Positions 17,381 to 24,726 of a DNA stretch of 26,386 nucleotides are shown one piece after another. Under the pieces are notes generated by a model. The model was not told the origin of the DNA. It did not search any database and worked only from the letters and a program-made list of their open reading frames with translations. Both the position numbers and the translations under genes were made by a program. Every line of letters begins with the position of its first letter. Position 1 is the stretch's first letter. The DNA is taken from NCBI GenBank assembly GCA_036524155.1, contig DATDCV010000043.1, positions 1 through 26,386 on the forward strand, written 5' to 3'. The stretch is from DATDCV01 sp036524155. Lineage in GTDB: Bacteria; Verrucomicrobiota; Verrucomicrobiia; Limisphaerales; UBA8199.

Positions 17381-17474
17381 GCTGAGGGGGGGGTACGAAT
17401 TACGGCCCGGAGGGTAATGGGGCCGCGTTGATTTGGCCCTTGCGCGCCCTCCGGTTATCAACGACCCTAAGATC

Positions 17475-18374
17475 ATGCGGGCCAGTGCAAGCAGACCTGT
17501 GAGGAGGCGATGCGGCCCCGGATTCACCCTCATTGAACTGCTGGTTGTGATCGCCATCATCGCGATCCTGGCGTCGTTGCTGTTGCCGGCGCTGAACCGG
17601 GCCAAGGAGAAAGCCCAAGGAATGGCCTGCGTCAACAACCACCGGCAGTTGGGGATGGCCTGGCGCATGTACGCCGACGACAACCGGGATGTACTGGTTT
17701 ATGCGAGCACGAGCGGGTGGGGCACCTGGCCGGACGAGTACGCCTGGTCCGGAGCGCACATGGATTTCGACGGCAATAACCGGGCCAACTGGGACACCAC
17801 CTTCGACATGGAGAAACGCCCGCTTTGGGTTCATGCGGGAAAAAACGCGGGTTTGTACAAGTGCCCAGCCGACCACTCAACCGTAAAAGTGGATGGCGTG
17901 GCCAAGCCCCGCATCCTCTCGATGTCGATGAACCTGTATGTCGGAGGCTTCGCGCCGATTCCCGGCATTGATCCCCTACCCGAGGGGACTGACGGTCATT
18001 GGCCGTTTGCCGCGCCGTACCGGATCTACGCGAAGCTTTCGGCCTTCAACGGCAGTTCGTCGCCCGCACGCATATTTGTATTTCTTGACATGCGCGAGGA
18101 CCGCGTCAACTGGAGCAATTTCATGATCGACATGAGCGGCTATCCGGATCGACCGGAATTGTACGCGTTCACCAGCGATCTTCCCGGGATGTATCACAAT
18201 CGTTCGTGCGGTTTTTCGTTTGCCGACGGACATTCGGAAAACCATCGCTGGATCGACGGCCGTACCACACCGCCGTTGGTGCCGGGCGGCGACCCCCTGG
18301 GGGTCATGTCCACACCCTCCCCCGGCAATCCCGACGTCGCCTGGCTCCAAGACCACAGCACGCGACCGAAGTGA
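17475..18374 (+). CDS. Pseudopilin with prepilin N-terminal methylation motif and H-X9-DG C-terminus
   Basis: 299 residues from the ATG at 17475; a TTG at 17433 would add 14 residues. A short basic leader (RPVRRRCGPG) precedes FTLIELLVVIAIIAILASLL, the class III prepilin signal: prepilin peptidase would cut after Gly and methylate Phe. The globular part has a C-PADH segment and ends with HNRSCGFSFADGH, the H-x9-DG motif of a large pseudopilin family expanded in Planctomycetota and Verrucomicrobiota. The product would be an inner-membrane or pseudopilus subunit. It is divergent from the gspE operon and may be used by that machine, although such genomes usually carry many paralogues. The GH51 gene follows 77 bp later on the same strand. 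Confidence 0.88.
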   Translation: MRASASRPVRRRCGPGFTLIELLVVIAIIAILASLLLPALNRAKEKAQGMACVNNHRQLGMAWRMYADDNRDVLVYASTSGWGTWPDEYAWSGAHMDFDGNNRANWDTTFDMEKRPLWVHAGKNAGLYKCPADHSTVKVDGVAKPRILSMSMNLYVGGFAPIPGIDPLPEGTDGHWPFAAPYRIYAKLSAFNGSSSPARIFVFLDMREDRVNWSNFMIDMSGYPDRPELYAFTSDLPGMYHNRSCGFSFADGHSENHRWIDGRTTPPLVPGGDPLGVMSTPSPGNPDVAWLQDHSTRPK

Positions 18375-18451
18375 CCCGCCTGCGCAGGGGGAGTCGTGCG
18401 CTGTCGGCGTTATCCCTTGACCTGGCGTGCCGAGGTCCGAAGAATCCGTCC

Positions 18452-20878
18452 ATGATTAGCGAATACATCAGGAGCTTGCTGTTGGCCGCCATTCCCCGGA
18501 GATGCCCAGTGTTCACCGCAAGTATGTTGCTGGCAGGAATGGTTTATGGCTTGGGGCAGACCCCTGCGGTAATCACGGTCGCAGCGGAAAAGCCGGGCCA
18601 TCAAATCAGCCCGATGTTGTACGGCATATTCTTTGAAGACATCAACTGCTCGGCGGATGGCGGCCTCTACGCTGAGATGGTGAGGAACCGGAACTTTTCA
18701 GATTCGGACAAGCCGGACTATTGGTCGGCGGTGTCCAGCGGCGGCGCGACGGTTAGCCTGGCGGTAGACGAGTCCCGGTCGGTAAGTGCGAAGAATCTGC
18801 GGTCGCTGAAAGTGCAGGTAACGGCGGGCGGCGGCGGGCGAGGCGGAGTGGCCAATGGCGGCTACTGGGGGATGGCGGTGAAGCAAGGGGAAAACTACAC
18901 GCGGTCGCTGTTTGCGCGCGGCGAGCCAGGCTTTACGGGACCGCTCGTCGCCTCGCTGGAGGGCGAGGGGGGGACCATTTACGCGCAAGCGCGGATTGCC
19001 AAAGTTGACAGCGGTTGGCAGCCTCACAAGCTTTCATTGCGGACGAAGCAAACCGACCCGAAAGCGCGACTCGTGATCAGCAGCACCGGAGCCGGCACGT
19101 TTTGGTTAGACATGGTTTCACTGTTTCCGACGAAAACCTGGAAGAACCGAGCGAACGGTTTGCGGCCTGATCTGGCGGAAATGCTGGCGGGGCTAAAACC
19201 GGCTTTTGTTCGTTTTCCGGGTGGTTGCTGGGTGGAAGGCGAGACGATGAGCCAGGCCTATCGTTGGAAGCAGACGATTGGCGAGCTGGGCGAGAGGCGA
19301 ACGCAACACAACATCTGGCAATACGAGGCGACGCATGGAGTCGGTTACCACGAATACCTTCAGCTTTGCGAGGATCTGCGAGCGGAACCGCTTTTCGTCA
19401 TCAATTGCGGGATGTCGCACCGCGAGGTTGTGCCGATGGACAAGATGGACGAATTCGTGCAGGACGCGCTGGATGCGATTGAGTACGCGAACGGTCCGGC
19501 TACCAGCACATGGGGAGCAGTGCGGGCCAGACAAGGCCATCTGGCACCCTACAATCTGAAATACCTGGAGATCGGAAACGAAAACGGCGGCCCGCGCTAC
19601 CACGAGCGATACGCGCTGTTCCACGACGCCATCAAAGCCAAATACCCCCAAATGCATTTGATCGCCAACGAGTGGGGCGGCCGGCCCGGCAACCGGTCCA
19701 TCGAGATCATCGACGAGCATTACTACAACTCCCCGGAGTTCTTCATCAACAACTCCGGCAAGTACGATTCTTACGACCGGGCTGGCCGGAAAGTATATGT
19801 GGGGGAGTACGCGGTGACGCAGGGCTGCGGCCAGGGCAACCTGCGCGCCGCCGTCGGCGAAGCGGCGTTCATGACCGGCATGGAGCGCAATTCGGACGTG
19901 GTGGTTATGGCTTCTTACGCGCCGCTGTTTGCGAACGTGAACTACAAGAAGTGGAACCCCGACCTGATCAACTTCGACGGCACGCGCGTTTATGGACTGC
20001 CCAGCTATTATGTGCAGAAGCTGTTCAGCGAGAACCGGGGTGACCGAGTGCTCCCGGTGACGCTGGAGGTGCCGGAGGTGTCTCCCAAACCCAAGGCCGG
20101 CGCAATCGGTGTGGGCACCTGGCGGACAGAAGCGGAGTTCAAGGATATCAAAGTCACCCGCGGCGACGAGACTCTCTTCAGTTGTGATTTTGCCGACGGG
20201 ACCAAAGGCTGGAGGCTGCACGGCGGCGATTGGACAGTCCAGGACGGAGTTTTGCGACAGAAGTCCCATGAGGACAACATCCGCGCCTTTGCGGGCGACA
20301 AGTCCTGGACGAACTACACCTACTCCCTCAAGGCGCGGAAGGTCAGCGGCGACGAAGGGTTTCTGATCCCGTTTCTGGTCCAGGACGAGAATGCGAAGGC
20401 GTGGTGGAACATCGGCGGCTGGGGCAACGTCCGGCATGCAATCGAGATGGAAGGCGTCATCGGGGACGAAGTGCAAGGCCGCGTCGAAACCGGCCGGTGG
20501 TACGACATCCGGATCGAAGTGCGGGGCGTGAACATCAAGTGCTATCTCAACGACAAGCTGGTGCACGACGTGACCTGTCCCCGGACCAAGAGCCTGTATG
20601 CGACTGCCAGCCGCGAAAAGAACGGAGGCGACCTGATCCTCAAGGTCGTCAATGCTTCGCCGGACGCGCAGGAGACAGAGATTAAGCTGACGGGGGCCCG
20701 CTTAGGCGGCACGGCAAAGCTGACGGTCCTGACCTCCAACGACCCCCAGGACGAGAACACTTTAGAGCAGCCAACCAGGGTTAGCCCTGTCGAAAAAACC
20801 GTATCGTGCGCGGGTTCGGGCCTGCGGCACAGTTTTCCGGGAAACTCGGTCACGATCCTCCGCGCCAGGGTGCGCTGA
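18452..20878 (+). CDS. Secreted GH51 alpha-L-arabinofuranosidase with extra ConA-like domain
   Basis: 808 residues from the ATG at 18452. An N-terminal hydrophobic stretch (about 24-38) suggests export. A carbohydrate-binding-like beta domain spans about 75-225. The GH51 TIM barrel (about 230-540) has RFPGGCWVEGETM, the acid/base Glu377 in EIGNENGG, and the likely nucleophile Glu452 in YVGEYAV. Both catalytic residues are intact. It should release terminal arabinose from plant arabinans or arabinoxylans. Between the barrel and the final beta-sandwich (about 710-808, alpha-L-AF C-like) lies a ConA/LamG-like domain at about 549-706 (WRTEAEFKDIKV ... WYDIRIEVRGVNIKCYLN), not part of the minimal enzyme. 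The frame is open further upstream, overlapping the pseudopilin, but the ATG at 18452 gives a sensible N-terminus. Confidence 0.92.
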   Translation: MISEYIRSLLLAAIPRRCPVFTASMLLAGMVYGLGQTPAVITVAAEKPGHQISPMLYGIFFEDINCSADGGLYAEMVRNRNFSDSDKPDYWSAVSSGGATVSLAVDESRSVSAKNLRSLKVQVTAGGGGRGGVANGGYWGMAVKQGENYTRSLFARGEPGFTGPLVASLEGEGGTIYAQARIAKVDSGWQPHKLSLRTKQTDPKARLVISSTGAGTFWLDMVSLFPTKTWKNRANGLRPDLAEMLAGLKPAFVRFPGGCWVEGETMSQAYRWKQTIGELGERRTQHNIWQYEATHGVGYHEYLQLCEDLRAEPLFVINCGMSHREVVPMDKMDEFVQDALDAIEYANGPATSTWGAVRARQGHLAPYNLKYLEIGNENGGPRYHERYALFHDAIKAKYPQMHLIANEWGGRPGNRSIEIIDEHYYNSPEFFINNSGKYDSYDRAGRKVYVGEYAVTQGCGQGNLRAAVGEAAFMTGMERNSDVVVMASYAPLFANVNYKKWNPDLINFDGTRVYGLPSYYVQKLFSENRGDRVLPVTLEVPEVSPKPKAGAIGVGTWRTEAEFKDIKVTRGDETLFSCDFADGTKGWRLHGGDWTVQDGVLRQKSHEDNIRAFAGDKSWTNYTYSLKARKVSGDEGFLIPFLVQDENAKAWWNIGGWGNVRHAIEMEGVIGDEVQGRVETGRWYDIRIEVRGVNIKCYLNDKLVHDVTCPRTKSLYATASREKNGGDLILKVVNASPDAQETEIKLTGARLGGTAKLTVLTSNDPQDENTLEQPTRVSPVEKTVSCAGSGLRHSFPGNSVTILRARVR

Positions 20879-21248
20879 GGCGTTTCACCACTCCGGCTTG
20901 CCAGGTGACATTCCACGACGGCGCGCGGACTTTAGCCCGCAGCAACGCCCGGCCGACCGTTGCGTCTGGAATGCGGACGCCCCTTGCCAATGTAAGTTGC
21001 TGCGGAGTTCAGTCCGCGCGCCGGCGATGGCGGAGCGAGGTTGCGAAGACAGGCAGGTTGCAGCTTGCTAGCTGGCGTGCGGGGACGGAATTAAGGTTGC
21101 CTATTCTTGAGGTTAGGGTAAGCATCTATTGAGTGTCACCAAATTGTCACCATCGCGCCGCTCAAGCGCCATGTGCATGGCCGAGGCTGTGGATATGCCC
21201 CGCATCCTTTGAAGTGAGCCACTCGGCAGCCAACCCCAGCGTTACGGC
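20879..21248. other. Intergenic region after the GH51 gene
   Basis: 370 bp without a supported gene. It contains the REP-like inverted repeat at 20916-21026. A repeated TGTCACC (about 21133 and 21144) within ATTGAGTGTCACC/AAATTGTCACC lies further right. The REP-like element may also act as a transcription end for the GH51 gene. No promoter for the next gene is clear. Confidence 0.5.
20916..21026. repeat. REP-like inverted repeat (second element)
   Basis: Arms 20916-20946 and 20996-21026 are inverted copies with about five differences. The core GGCGCGCGGACT ... CGCAGCAAC on the left faces GTTGCTGCG ... AGTCCGCGCGCC on the right. Each arm folds on itself around a GCGGACT-type palindrome, so the structure parallels the element at 17295-17380 although the sequence is different. 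The loop is about 49 nt and encodes nothing recognisable. Confidence 0.82.
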
Positions 21249-21704
21249 ATGGACGAGCTGAATGCCAGGATTGCGTTTCCTCTTGATATGGGCGACTGGG
21301 TCGAACCGGCGACCCTTTGTTTGTGGGTCGAGGAGGAGGTCAAGAAGCTCAACGGGGCTGCGCCAGCAGTGGACGTGCGCAAGAAAATGCTGGCGGTGCT
21401 TTCTTTTGCCTACGCGCGGGGCGTTTTTGATTCGGAGGAAATTCTCGACCTTTGCCGGTCCGACGCGTTGTATCGCTCCCTATGTGAGGGGGTCGATTTT
21501 TCCTGGGATGATTTGCAGAGCGTGCGGCACAAGGACCGGGGGCTGCTGGTCACCCTAACGGTCCGGTTGCTGACGCGCGCTGTCGTCGAGAAATTCAGCG
21601 TTGCCGCAGCCTCGCTCGATCCTGCGGTGAAACGGCGCTTACACGAAAGCGCGGTTGATCGGTTGGACAACGCCAGGAATATGGACCGGGGCGAGGAGGA
21701 GTGA
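21249..21704 (+). CDS. Small protein resembling transposase N-terminal (DUF772-like) domain
   Basis: 151 residues. The segment MLAVLSFAYARGVFDSEEIL, then DLCRSDALYRSLCEG, closely follows the helical DUF772 domain at the start of IS1182/IS5-type transposases ('llY.ya.G..SsR.ie..c..d..fr.l..'). It lacks the motif that usually follows (FR+FR) and the whole DDE catalytic domain. Instead it ends in a helical tail with RLHESAVDRLDNARNMDRG. The reading frame is intact and codon use matches the neighbours. No terminal inverted repeats were seen. It may be a domesticated regulator derived from a transposase, or an unrelated helical protein with the same pattern. The function is unknown; the product is likely cytoplasmic and DNA-binding by analogy only. 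Confidence 0.6.
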   Translation: MDELNARIAFPLDMGDWVEPATLCLWVEEEVKKLNGAAPAVDVRKKMLAVLSFAYARGVFDSEEILDLCRSDALYRSLCEGVDFSWDDLQSVRHKDRGLLVTLTVRLLTRAVVEKFSVAAASLDPAVKRRLHESAVDRLDNARNMDRGEEE

Positions 21705-21879
21705 CCAGGGAAAATAGCAGGTAGCGGGCAGAAGATGGAGGGCGGAGGAGAGTAAGAGGGCGGTCACTCCTGATGTTACCCGATTTTAGCGGTGTTCGTG
21801 GCGTTCTGACAACGGTTCGTGACATATTCGTGGCCGTCGGAGAATCGTTGTGGTTTGGTTGGCGCAACAAAGAACGACG

Positions 21880-24180
21880 ATGCAACGACGATACGACCTG
21901 GATTGGCTGCGGGTTTTTGCCTTTGGGCTACTGATGCTGTTTCACACCGGGATGATGTTCAGCACGTGGGATTGGCACGTCAAAAACATTGAGACCAGCG
22001 CCGCGTTTGACCAGGTCATGCGCTGGGTGCATGCGTGGCGCATGCCATTGTTGTTTTTCATCTCGGGCTCGGCCGTCTGGTTCGCGATGGACCGTTACTC
22101 GACCTGGAAGTTTTTTCTCGAGCGGCAGAAGCGGTTATTGTTGCCGCTGGTGTTCGGCATGCTGGTGGTGATCCCGCCGCAAGTCTATCTCGAGCGCCTC
22201 TATCACCATCAGCAATACGATTCATTCTGGGATTTTTATCCGACGATTTTCACGACTGGATCCTATCCCCAGGGGAACCTGTCGTGGCACCACCTCTGGT
22301 ACGTTCCTTACATCTGGGCATTTTCGATGCTAATGCTCCCTGTGTTTGTGGCGGCGAGGTCACGGAAAGGACGTCAGTTCCTGGGCAAAGTCCTGGCCCG
22401 CCTGCAAAGCCCCTGGTTTCTGTACCTGGTTTTCATCCCCAGCGCGCTGGCCGAGGTCACCTTGCGGCCAATCTGGCCAGGCGACGCCAATAACCTGCTG
22501 TCCGACTGGGGGAACTTTACTCATAAACTCACATTCTTTGTCGCCGGTTTCGTGCTCGCTTCGGGAACAGGCGTGTATGATTCGCTGGCCGCACACCGGC
22601 GGAAGTTCCTCGGAGCAGGGATAGCGGCCGCCGCGACAATGATTCTGCTTTGGAATACGAGCTGGCCGGGGTCCAGGCTTAATCTGGCCGGTTACCGTTT
22701 ATTGTCCACCTTCCACGTCTGGATGTGGCTCTTGACGCTCCTCGGATACGGCCGGAAGTATCTGAGTTTCAACCACGGGTTTCTGCGGTATGCGAACGAA
22801 GCCGTTTACCCGTTCTACCTACTCCACCAGACGATTATCATTATGCTGGCCTACCAGTTGGCGTACGTGAACTGGGGAATCCCGGTGAAGTTCCTGTTGG
22901 TAGCGAGCGGCACTTTTGGGATTTGTTGGGGGCTGTACGCGTTGGCGATCAAACCCTGGAACTTTCTCCGGGTGCTGTTTGGCATGAAATGGCGACAGCC
23001 TGGAACGAGCCGGACCGCCGCGACGGAGCGCGCGAGCTCGCGGCTGTCGGCGCAAGTCTCCACGATGCTGGTTCCTGTGCTGGTGGTGGGCGTGCTTGCA
23101 GGCTCCGGGTGTTCCCGCCAGCAGGGGCAACTTCTCTGTCGAACGCTGCAGACGCCCTCACTAGCCCGGAACGTCATGGGCATCGCCGACCGCCAGGAGA
23201 TTGTGATTTACCTCCCGCCCTCTTACCGCAACTCGCAGCGGCGGTTCCCCGTTTTGTACTTTCTTCCGAATTTTAAATGCGACCTCTGGCGGTACACGGG
23301 GGGAACCTTTCAAGGTTTCCGGCTCAAGGAAGCCATGGACCGCCAGATCAAAGCCGGCGTGGCCAAAGAGATGATCATTGTGATGCCGAACGCGGTTCAC
23401 TTTCTGGGTGGTAGCTGGTATCGCAATTCGCCGCTGACCGGCAACTGGGAAGATTTCATCGTGCGGGACCTCGTGACCTTCGCGGACGGGCAACTCCGGA
23501 CCATTCCGGCAGCCAACGCGCGGGCCCTGGCCGGGCATGGCATGGGTGGGTACGGCGCGCTGGAGCTAGCCCTGAAACACCCTGACGTCTTTGGTTCCGT
23601 CTATGCCATGAGCCCGGCCGTGTTTGATGAAAAGGGACTCGAAAATCTGAGGGCGGTTAAGGAGCAAGCGGCCCGCGCGTGGCAGGGGAAAGTGGAGCAG
23701 TGGAAAAACCTCGATGAAGGGTCACGCCGAAAACAGTTTCGCGATTACGCGCAGGGCCGCCTGAACAGCCCCTCCGACAAGATGGCCATGGAAGGATTAT
23801 TCATCTCTTATGCGGCCGCAGTCTCGCCTGACCTGCATTTGCCCTATCCGCACATCGAATTTCCGCGGCCAGACCAGACTCCCGACGCGAGCACGAATGT
23901 CCTGCCCCGTTTCGAGAACGGAATGGGCGGCTGGAAAGACAAACTCAAGACCTACCAGGCGGGCACCCGGCGGTTGAACGCAATTACGATTGAATTTGGC
24001 AGGCATGACGAGTATGCATGGATACGTCGCGGCGCCGAAAACCTCTCAGGCTTGATGCAAGCGGCAGGCATTCCGAACAAGCTGGTCGTGCACGAAGGCG
24101 GGCACGAATCTACCTTGGGCAAACGATTGGAAACCGCCATGCTTCCGGAGCTTTCGAGTTCTCTCCGACACGATCCATGA
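21880..24180 (+). CDS. Acyltransferase-3 / esterase-like fusion with altered nucleophile
   Basis: 766 residues from the ATG at 21880; a GTG at 21850 would add 10. Residues about 3-375 are an acyltransferase-3 (OpgC-like) multi-helix membrane domain beginning RRYDLDWLRVFAFGLL, with the conserved FHTG histidine and about ten membrane helices. Such enzymes acylate envelope glycans. Residues about 396-411 (MLVPVLVVGVLAGSGC) look like a complete lipoprotein signal peptide at the junction. Residues about 428-760 are an alpha/beta-hydrolase of the esterase D/feruloyl-esterase type (EIVIYLPPSY, then MIIVMPN). The nucleophile elbow reads AGHGMGGYGAL, with Gly554 where Ser is expected; the Asp (FGRHDEYAW) and His (HEGGHE) regions remain. 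The esterase half is therefore probably inactive, or the site is a one-base change. It overlaps the next gene by ATGA. Confidence 0.85.
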   Translation: MQRRYDLDWLRVFAFGLLMLFHTGMMFSTWDWHVKNIETSAAFDQVMRWVHAWRMPLLFFISGSAVWFAMDRYSTWKFFLERQKRLLLPLVFGMLVVIPPQVYLERLYHHQQYDSFWDFYPTIFTTGSYPQGNLSWHHLWYVPYIWAFSMLMLPVFVAARSRKGRQFLGKVLARLQSPWFLYLVFIPSALAEVTLRPIWPGDANNLLSDWGNFTHKLTFFVAGFVLASGTGVYDSLAAHRRKFLGAGIAAAATMILLWNTSWPGSRLNLAGYRLLSTFHVWMWLLTLLGYGRKYLSFNHGFLRYANEAVYPFYLLHQTIIIMLAYQLAYVNWGIPVKFLLVASGTFGICWGLYALAIKPWNFLRVLFGMKWRQPGTSRTAATERASSRLSAQVSTMLVPVLVVGVLAGSGCSRQQGQLLCRTLQTPSLARNVMGIADRQEIVIYLPPSYRNSQRRFPVLYFLPNFKCDLWRYTGGTFQGFRLKEAMDRQIKAGVAKEMIIVMPNAVHFLGGSWYRNSPLTGNWEDFIVRDLVTFADGQLRTIPAANARALAGHGMGGYGALELALKHPDVFGSVYAMSPAVFDEKGLENLRAVKEQAARAWQGKVEQWKNLDEGSRRKQFRDYAQGRLNSPSDKMAMEGLFISYAAAVSPDLHLPYPHIEFPRPDQTPDASTNVLPRFENGMGGWKDKLKTYQAGTRRLNAITIEFGRHDEYAWIRRGAENLSGLMQAAGIPNKLVVHEGGHESTLGKRLETAMLPELSSSLRHDP

Positions 24181-24710
24181 GCGAGCTTTATCCGATGCCG
24201 CAGCCGGGAACGACAGCGCTCGCTGTTCCTTTAGCGGGAGGCGCGAAGTTTGCGCCCGAACGTGCGCGGAGGCGCTGGATCGAACTTTCGGACCTGAACT
24301 GGCGGATTGTACTCTTGTTGTACACGCTGGGGGCGTTTATTTCCGCCGGCACAACCTACACCGCCGTGCTCGCGGAGGGCGGAAACCTGCCGTACTTCTA
24401 TCCGCTGGTGTGGGAGCTCACCGGTTACTTCACCCATCTTGCGCTCCTGCCTTTGATCATCCTCGGTTTTGGGCGGTTTCCGATTCGGCGCACCAACTGG
24501 TTTTGGACGGTGCCGCTGCTAATGTTTTTCTCGGCCGCCCTGGGAGCGTCCCACACCTTAATGATGTTGCTGAGCCGGCGCGCGCCTGAATGTGGGAAGG
24601 AGCTACAAAGAGTGCTTGGTGCGGGCGATGGGCGAGTTGGGAGTGAACTGACAGCCCGCGCTGAATCCGGGTCCAAGGCCCCGCATCGGTTACGTGCACT
24701 CCGGCTGTGA
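24177..24710 (+). CDS. Membrane protein, probably truncated sensor/LytTR-type N-terminus
   Basis: 177 residues, starting at an ATGA overlap with the acyltransferase-esterase gene. There are three hydrophobic helices: about 42-62 (IVLLLYTLGAFISAGTTY), 78-98 (WELTGYFTHLALLPLIILGF) and 108-128 (WFWTVPLLMFFSAALGASHT). The pattern (WxLTxY...LLPLI...RFPIRR.NW...S..H) resembles the membrane part of LytTR-type regulators or YehU-like sensor kinases, which continue into an HTH or kinase domain. Here the sequence turns, soon after LMMLLSRR, into a low-quality tail of about 40 residues and stops. I see no downstream domain before the convergent corA-like gene 16 bp later. It is probably a truncated gene; the tail may be frameshifted. 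Confidence 0.55.
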   Translation: MSELYPMPQPGTTALAVPLAGGAKFAPERARRRWIELSDLNWRIVLLLYTLGAFISAGTTYTAVLAEGGNLPYFYPLVWELTGYFTHLALLPLIILGFGRFPIRRTNWFWTVPLLMFFSAALGASHTLMMLLSRRAPECGKELQRVLGAGDGRVGSELTARAESGSKAPHRLRALRL

Positions 24711-24726
24711 AGGAACGATGCGCGCC

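Noticed and set aside
19193..20566. 457-residue minus-strand open frame
   Set aside because: Lies entirely antisense to the GH51 gene, whose catalytic motifs are intact; the composition is that of a GC-rich shadow frame.
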